Positions 6,311 through 9,680 of a stretch of 9,680 nucleotides of DNA are shown here, in pieces. How positions within the stretch are numbered: position 1 is the first letter of the stretch; each line of letters begins with the position of its first letter. Below the pieces are notes generated by a model that saw nothing but the letters and a program-made list of their open reading frames with translations, made no database searches and was not told the DNA's origin. A program made the translations under genes and the position numbers. Source of the DNA: Actinomycetota bacterium (GTDB taxonomy: Bacteria; Actinomycetota; Actinomycetes; S36-B12); contig CANMNM010000029.1 of the NCBI GenBank assembly GCA_947499275.1, positions 1 through 9,680 of the forward strand, given 5' to 3'.

Positions 6311-6597
6311 TCGTGGCTAAAACAGAATTCAATTCAGCACCCAGACCTGTATTGGGCAAGTCTGTTGATTCAAGCATTCACCCAGTACTCAATGACGCAA
6401 ACGCCGAACCAAAACCAATTGGTCACAACGCAGCAAGATTTGGTAACGCGAGTGATTCGGTGAAACTATCGCGCAAAGACAAGCCAGTTGAGATGACAAT
6501 CACTATCCCCAAATCACTCCGCAAGAAATTAAAGGCCGATGCAAAGAATCAAAGGATTTCTGTCGATGAACTTATTGCTTCGCGTCTGAGTGAATAA
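6301..6597 (+). CDS. Small ribbon-helix-helix protein, putative ParA partner
   Basis: A 98-residue protein of unassigned function. Residues 1-60 are rich in Asn, Pro, Ser, Lys and Ala, with no predicted fold by eye. Residues 63-98 show a ribbon-helix-helix pattern: strand VEMTITIP (63-70), helix SLRKKLKADAKN (72-83), turn, helix SVDELIASRLS (87-97). Proteins of this shape (ParG, omega) bind centromere DNA through the ribbon and stimulate ParA through a flexible N-terminal tail, so a partner role for the overlapping ParA gene is inferred. GTG 6301 lies 7 nt after AAGGA (6289-6293). GTG 6313 is an equally possible start, giving 94 residues beginning AKTEFNS. Its codons look more A-rich than those of its neighbours. 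Gene status is supported by the overlap, ribosome binding region and coherent C-terminal fold; an antitoxin-like or autoregulatory role is an alternative. Confidence 0.72.
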   Translation: MGLVVAKTEFNSAPRPVLGKSVDSSIHPVLNDANAEPKPIGHNAARFGNASDSVKLSRKDKPVEMTITIPKSLRKKLKADAKNQRISVDELIASRLSE

Positions 6598-6627
6598 ATA
6601 CAACGCGATAAAATTTTGCGAACTGGC

Positions 6628-7878
6628 CTAAGGAACCGGGTGGTGCGCGTCATAACGCAAAAAGCCCCTGAATTTGGCAGCTAGGCCGACCGAGAGACCC
6701 ACACACACCAAGCCCCCGCTGATGACCGAAAAAGCTTCACCGCCGAGCGAAGCGACAACTCCTGATTCAACATCTCCCAGGCGGGGGCCACCTGCAACAA
6801 CAACTGTATTGACGCCTTGTAATCGTCCCCGGTATTCATCGGGGGTCGCGGACTGCAGGATCGTCATTCGGAAAATTGCCGAGACATTATCAGCGGCACC
6901 CGCGATTACAAGGAAAACAAGTGAAATTATCAGTGTCCGTGAGAAACCAAATACCGTGATCGAGGCACCCCAAACAATAATTGAAACCACAATTGCCCTG
7001 CCCTGCCAGCGAATTCTCCCCAAAGGCCCGGAGAAGATTCCTGAAATCAAGCCACCCAATGCGGGAGCCGCGGTCAGCAATCCCAGCGTGAACGCAATGT
7101 CTTGGGTAGTTCCCCCAAACCAGAGTGCGGCAATTGCCGGAAATAGCGCGCGCGGCATGCCGAACACCATGGCAACTAGATCTTGATAGAAAGTCATTTG
7201 TAGATTGATTTTTCCGCGCATAAATTCAAAGCCTTCTTTGACCGACTTCCAGCCTCGACTTGAATCAGCCGACTGCGTGGGTGGAAGCTTGGGAAGTCGA
7301 TACATGGCGTAAATCACTGCGCCAAAAGCCACAGTATCCAATAAGTACGGTGCCGTTATTGCTCCTGTCGCTGCAATGAGGAAACCGCCGATGAGCGGGC
7401 CAAGGGTGAATCCAAGATTCCACGTAATGATTACTAGCGCATTTGCTGCCGGTAACAATTCGTCCGGAACGATGCGAGGAATAATCGCCTGTTTTGCTGG
7501 ATTTCCAACCGCAAAAAATGCTGACTGTATTGCCACGACCAAATAAAGAAAGCCAACCGAGTCAAAACCCATAAAGGCTTGGGCCAATAACAACAAGGAG
7601 GTTAGCCACATGCCAATCGCTGTTAGCAGTCCCACCGTACGTCGATCAAAGGTGTCGGAAAGCGATCCACCATAGAGCCCAAAGCCAACGAGGGGAATCA
7701 GTTGTGCCAGCCCTGCTAACCCCACCATCAGTGACGAATTTGTTAACTCCCATATTTGCAGGCCAACCGCGACGCTCGCCATCTGCTGACCAATATTGCT
7801 TGCTCCGTGAGCAAACCAAATGCGGCGATACGGAGCGCTGACCTTTAATGGTGTCAGATCAGCAAAGATTTTTGCCAC
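6628..7878 (-). CDS. Major facilitator superfamily exporter, EntS/MFS_3 type
   Basis: Predicted inner-membrane drug/proton-type exporter with about 12 transmembrane helices in 416 residues. The motif A loop between helices 2 and 3 is GGSLSDTFDRR (70-80). The family segment NPAKQAIIPRIVPDELLPAANAL (126-148) is of the kind seen in EntS-like and MFS_3 proteins. A second characteristic stretch, DEYRGRLQGVNTVVVAGG followed by PRLGD (347-369), lies before helix 11. The central cytoplasmic loop is about 196-228. The start is GTG 7878-7876 (MAKIFADLTPLKV), with a -10 hexamer 6 nt upstream. It is downstream of pdxH on the same strand with a 35-nt gap, and convergent with the RHH gene across 30 nt. Substrate is unknown: EntS exports enterobactin, but no siderophore biosynthesis genes are present here, so a specific siderophore role is not supported. 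Confidence 0.88.
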   Translation of the reverse strand: MAKIFADLTPLKVSAPYRRIWFAHGASNIGQQMASVAVGLQIWELTNSSLMVGLAGLAQLIPLVGFGLYGGSLSDTFDRRTVGLLTAIGMWLTSLLLLAQAFMGFDSVGFLYLVVAIQSAFFAVGNPAKQAIIPRIVPDELLPAANALVIITWNLGFTLGPLIGGFLIAATGAITAPYLLDTVAFGAVIYAMYRLPKLPPTQSADSSRGWKSVKEGFEFMRGKINLQMTFYQDLVAMVFGMPRALFPAIAALWFGGTTQDIAFTLGLLTAAPALGGLISGIFSGPLGRIRWQGRAIVVSIIVWGASITVFGFSRTLIISLVFLVIAGAADNVSAIFRMTILQSATPDEYRGRLQGVNTVVVAGGPRLGDVESGVVASLGGEAFSVISGGLVCVGLSVGLAAKFRGFLRYDAHHPVP

Positions 7879-7884
7879 ACCCAG

Positions 7885-7890
7885 AACCTA
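7885..7890 (-). promoter_or_regulatory. -10 element of the MFS exporter gene (leaderless)
   Basis: TAGGTT on the minus strand ends 6 nt before the GTG start. It lies within the 35-nt gap after the pdxH stop, so the exporter may be transcribed independently as well as by read-through from pdxH. Confidence 0.5.
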
Positions 7891-7913
7891 CACAGTATCT
7901 AAATTTACGGAAT

Positions 7914-8585
7914 CTACGGACTCAATCTTGCTGGAAGCCACCTCGAGTCATTGTGCAACTCATAGACGAAACGGTCGTGTAACCGCGACTCACGACCTTG
8001 CCAGAATTCAATCCGATTCGGAACAACCTCCCAACCACCCCAAAAATCTGGAACCGGGATTACTTCATGTTCAGCAAAACGCACCTCGCATTCGGCGTAT
8101 TGGGCATCCAACACCTCCCTGCTTTCCAACGGGGCAGATTGTTCGCTAGCCCAAGCGCCTAACTGCGACTGTCGCGGCCTGGATTGGAAATACTCATCCA
8201 CCAAATCCCTTGGAACGAGCTGCGCACGACCAGAGATAATCACTTGCCTGTGCAGTTCATACCAGGGAAAAAGAAGTGTGACATTGGGGTTAGCCGCAAT
8301 ATCCAAGCTCTTGGCTGACTCAAGATTTGTGTAGAAGGTGAAGCCCAATTCCGAGAAGTCTTTGAGAAGAACCGTTCGCGAGGCTGGACGCGCATTGCCT
8401 TGGGAATCCAGGCCCACGGTCGAAACCACCATTGCATTCGGCTCAAGAATTTGTGAATCCGCGGCCTGGGCGAACCAATCAGCGAATTGATCAAAAGGAT
8501 TTTGTGCCAGCATGTCGTGGGTGAGCACCCCAAGGTCATATGAAATCCGAAGGTCACGCACGGAAACCTGCGGCTGCTTTCCCAT
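7914..8585 (-). CDS. pdxH: Pyridoxamine/pyridoxine 5'-phosphate oxidase
   Basis: FMN-dependent cytosolic oxidase converting pyridoxine or pyridoxamine 5'-phosphate to pyridoxal 5'-phosphate, with oxygen as electron acceptor. It provides vitamin B6 salvage and interconversion. The 223 residues are the normal family length. Seen in order are the FMN-binding PASRTVLLK (67-75), FTFYTNLESAKSLDIAANP (82-100), LLFPWYELHRQV (104-115), the region SRPRQSQLGAWAS (135-147), FWGGWEVVP (181-189), the substrate-site RLHDR (201-205, E. coli R197 and H199), and the C-terminal RLSP. An in-frame TGA 12 nt upstream makes ATG 8585 the first possible start. A GAGG lies 3 nt before it, close for a Shine-Dalgarno, and a TGAGAT sits 6 nt before it, so the initiation mode is unclear. 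It is divergent from serC, whose product needs PLP, and is followed by the MFS exporter. Confidence 0.96.
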   Translation of the reverse strand: MGKQPQVSVRDLRISYDLGVLTHDMLAQNPFDQFADWFAQAADSQILEPNAMVVSTVGLDSQGNARPASRTVLLKDFSELGFTFYTNLESAKSLDIAANPNVTLLFPWYELHRQVIISGRAQLVPRDLVDEYFQSRPRQSQLGAWASEQSAPLESREVLDAQYAECEVRFAEHEVIPVPDFWGGWEVVPNRIEFWQGRESRLHDRFVYELHNDSRWLPARLSP

Positions 8586-8650
8586 GCCCTCATCTCACCA
8601 TGTCTGGGCCCAAATCACCAATCGGGTCGGGCATCCGATCCAACGGTACC

Positions 8651-8663
8651 TTCCCATCGGGAA
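8651..8663. repeat. Inverted repeat, possible operator upstream of serC
   Basis: TTCCC-ATC-GGGAA is a perfect 5-bp inverted repeat with a 3-nt centre. It ends 5 nt before the possible serC -10, so a bound dimer would cover the promoter spacer. The arms are short and chance occurrence is possible. Confidence 0.3.
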
Positions 8664-8668
8664 AGCAA

Positions 8669-8674
8669 TAAACT
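8669..8674 (+). promoter_or_regulatory. Possible -10 element of serC
   Basis: TAAACT fits TANNNT and would give a 5' leader of roughly 40 nt before GTG 8723, consistent with this gene having a real Shine-Dalgarno. No good -35 hexamer is present at 16-18 nt upstream. Confidence 0.35.
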
Positions 8675-8678
8675 CTGA

Positions 8679-8688
8679 CGCTTAAGCG
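8679..8688. repeat. Palindrome in the serC leader
   Basis: CGCTTAAGCG is a perfect 10-bp palindrome located just after the predicted transcription start of serC. It could be a protein-binding site or a weak hairpin; no matching factor is recognised. Confidence 0.3.
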
Positions 8689-8710
8689 CTAATTCAGCAA
8701 AACCCCACTC

Positions 8711-8716
8711 AAGGAG
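8711..8716 (+). promoter_or_regulatory. Shine-Dalgarno of serC
   Basis: AAGGAG lies 6 nt before GTG 8723, an ideal spacing. It fixes the GTG as the start of serC. This is the only canonical Shine-Dalgarno at a non-overlapping gene in the window. Confidence 0.8.
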
Positions 8717-8722
8717 CCCTAC

Positions 8723-9680
8723 GTGAGCAACATTGTTATCCCATCCGAATTAATCCCAGCCGACGGGCGATTCGGTAGCGGTCCATCAAAGGTTCGCAAG
8801 GAACAAACTGATGCTCTCGCCCAAGTGTGGCGGTCATACATGGGTACTTCTCACCGTCAGGCAACCGTTCGCAACGAGGTTCAACGCCTGCGCGAAGGAC
8901 TTGCTCAACTGTTCAACCTCCCTGAGGGCTACGAAGTTATTTTGGGCAACGGCGGCTCAACAGCGTTCTGGGATATTGCCTCATTTAGTTTGATTCGCGA
9001 CCGTGCGCAGTTCCTTTCATTTGGTGAATTTGGCGCGAAGTTCGCTTCCGGTGCACAAAAGGCACCACAACTCGGTGATCAGGACATTCGTAAATCAGAT
9101 CCCGGTAGTGCGCCAGTGTTTGAGGCTGTTTCGGGAATCGATGCTTACTGCACTCCACACAACGAAACGTCGACCGGAGTTGCTTTCACCCCCAAACGAG
9201 TAGCCGGCGCTGATGCAGACTCACTAATGATTATTGATGCAACCTCGGCTGCAGGTGGCTTGCAGGTCGACGCCAAAGAGTTTGATACCTATTACTTTGC
9301 TCCACAAAAGAGCTTTGGCTCAGATGGCGGTTTGTGGTTTGCCCTCATGTCACCCGCCGCAATTGCTCGTGCAACGCAAATCCAGGAATCAGGTCGTTGG
9401 ATCCCAGATTTCCTTGACCTGATGACAGCAATCGAGAACTCACGACTTCAGCAGACCTACAACACCCCAGCCCTCGCAACCATTTACATGATGGCCGAAC
9501 AGGTTGATTGGTTTAATTCCAACGGCGGGATGGCTTGGACAACGGCTCGCACCACTGAGTCTTCAGGCCTCATCTATTCATGGGCTGAATCAAATGACCT
9601 ACTCAGCCCCTTTGTCAGCGACCCAGCTTTACGTTCGGGCGTTGTTGCAACCATCGACGTCGACGAATCAATTGATGCAA
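8723..9680 (+). CDS. serC: Phosphoserine aminotransferase, mycobacterial type (3' end outside window)
   Basis: PLP-dependent transaminase converting 3-phosphohydroxypyruvate and glutamate to O-phosphoserine and 2-oxoglutarate, the second step of serine biosynthesis; some SerC enzymes also act in de novo PLP synthesis. The first 319 residues are present with no stop before the window end; the family is about 370-380 residues. Landmarks are FGSGPSKVR (17-25), YMGTSHRQ (39-46), the cofactor-phosphate loop LGNGGSTAFWD (74-84), the region TPHNETSTGV (144-153), the PLP-pyridine aspartate in IIDATSAAGG (170-179), and the Schiff-base lysine K196 in YYFAPQKSFGSDGG (190-203). The sequence resembles the actinobacterial SerC subgroup rather than the E. 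coli form. GTG 8723 is chosen for its Shine-Dalgarno. The gene is divergent from pdxH, which supplies its cofactor. Confidence 0.95.
   Translation, partial: MSNIVIPSELIPADGRFGSGPSKVRKEQTDALAQVWRSYMGTSHRQATVRNEVQRLREGLAQLFNLPEGYEVILGNGGSTAFWDIASFSLIRDRAQFLSFGEFGAKFASGAQKAPQLGDQDIRKSDPGSAPVFEAVSGIDAYCTPHNETSTGVAFTPKRVAGADADSLMIIDATSAAGGLQVDAKEFDTYYFAPQKSFGSDGGLWFALMSPAAIARATQIQESGRWIPDFLDLMTAIENSRLQQTYNTPALATIYMMAEQVDWFNSNGGMAWTTARTTESSGLIYSWAESNDLLSPFVSDPALRSGVVATIDVDESIDA

Larger units (their letters stand above)
8586..8722. other. Divergent pdxH-serC intergenic region
   Basis: This is the longest non-coding stretch in the window at 137 nt. It should hold the promoters of both genes. Visible elements are a possible -10 TAAACT (8669-8674) for serC, an inverted repeat (8651-8663), a palindrome (8679-8688), a looser inverted repeat ATCGG-N9-CCGAT (8621-8639), and the serC Shine-Dalgarno. 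No clear pdxH promoter was found. Confidence 0.7.

Noticed and set aside
6598..6627. AAAATTTT-containing 30-nt gap as a bidirectional terminator between the RHH and MFS genes
   Set aside because: The flanking CGC/GCG arms do not align into a continuous stem and no stable hairpin forms.
6674..7186. 170-codon plus-strand open frame opposite the MFS gene
   Set aside because: Thr/Pro-rich shadow of a membrane protein gene, with no independent evidence of coding.
7879..7895. IdeR half-site (TAGGTT) upstream of the MFS exporter, hinting at an iron-regulated siderophore exporter
   Set aside because: Only one half-site is present, and it is explained as the -10 hexamer. With no siderophore genes nearby, an iron link is not supported.
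1..9680. Mobile element, prophage, CRISPR, toxin-antitoxin or defence island
   Set aside because: No transposase, integrase, phage gene, repeat array, tRNA or nuclease-type defence gene was found. The RHH protein has a ParA partner rather than a toxin, and its neighbours are housekeeping genes.

Overview
The window looks like ordinary chromosome from an actinobacterium with a compact genome. Base composition is roughly balanced, intergenic gaps run from 0 to 137 nt, and GTG starts are frequent. Supporting marks are an IdeR/DtxR repressor with every metal ligand in place, an actinobacterial 10-methyl fatty acid gene pair, a mycobacterial-type SerC, and five genes with a TANNNT -10 hexamer 6-7 nt before the start codon, the layout of actinobacterial leaderless mRNAs. 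A small-genome aquatic lineage would fit (Nanopelagicales or small Microbacteriaceae), but the sequence read by eye does not settle this.

Left part (1-3352). The last codons of an upstream gene are followed by tmsA and tmsB, joined by 4-nt GTGA overlaps. Together they should methylate and then reduce oleoyl-type chains in membrane phospholipids to 10-methyl branched chains. They meet ideR/dtxR tail to tail; the two stop codons form TGATCA with no gap. The ideR promoter carries a plausible IdeR box.

Middle (3402-6597). Two DNA repair genes follow: an AlkD-family alkylpurine glycosylase, divergent from ideR across 49 nt, and a class I photolyase. Next comes a two-gene unit of a Soj-sized ParA ATPase overlapping a small protein with a disordered N-terminus and a C-terminal ribbon-helix-helix. 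This looks like a chromosomal partition or positioning pair of type Ib layout and is the least explained part of the window.

Right part (6628-9680). On the minus strand pdxH (PLP salvage/oxidation) is followed by an EntS-type MFS exporter. Divergent from pdxH across 137 nt is serC, a PLP enzyme of serine synthesis, which runs off the window end. That gap holds two short inverted repeats and the only strong Shine-Dalgarno at a non-overlapping gene.

I see no tRNA, rRNA, CRISPR, insertion sequence, prophage or defence genes, and no gene-free stretch above 137 nt. No dramatic new system is evident. The most useful leads are the ParA/RHH pair, the leaderless promoter set, the candidate IdeR autoregulatory site, and an antenna-pocket signature in the photolyase that suggests a deazaflavin chromophore.
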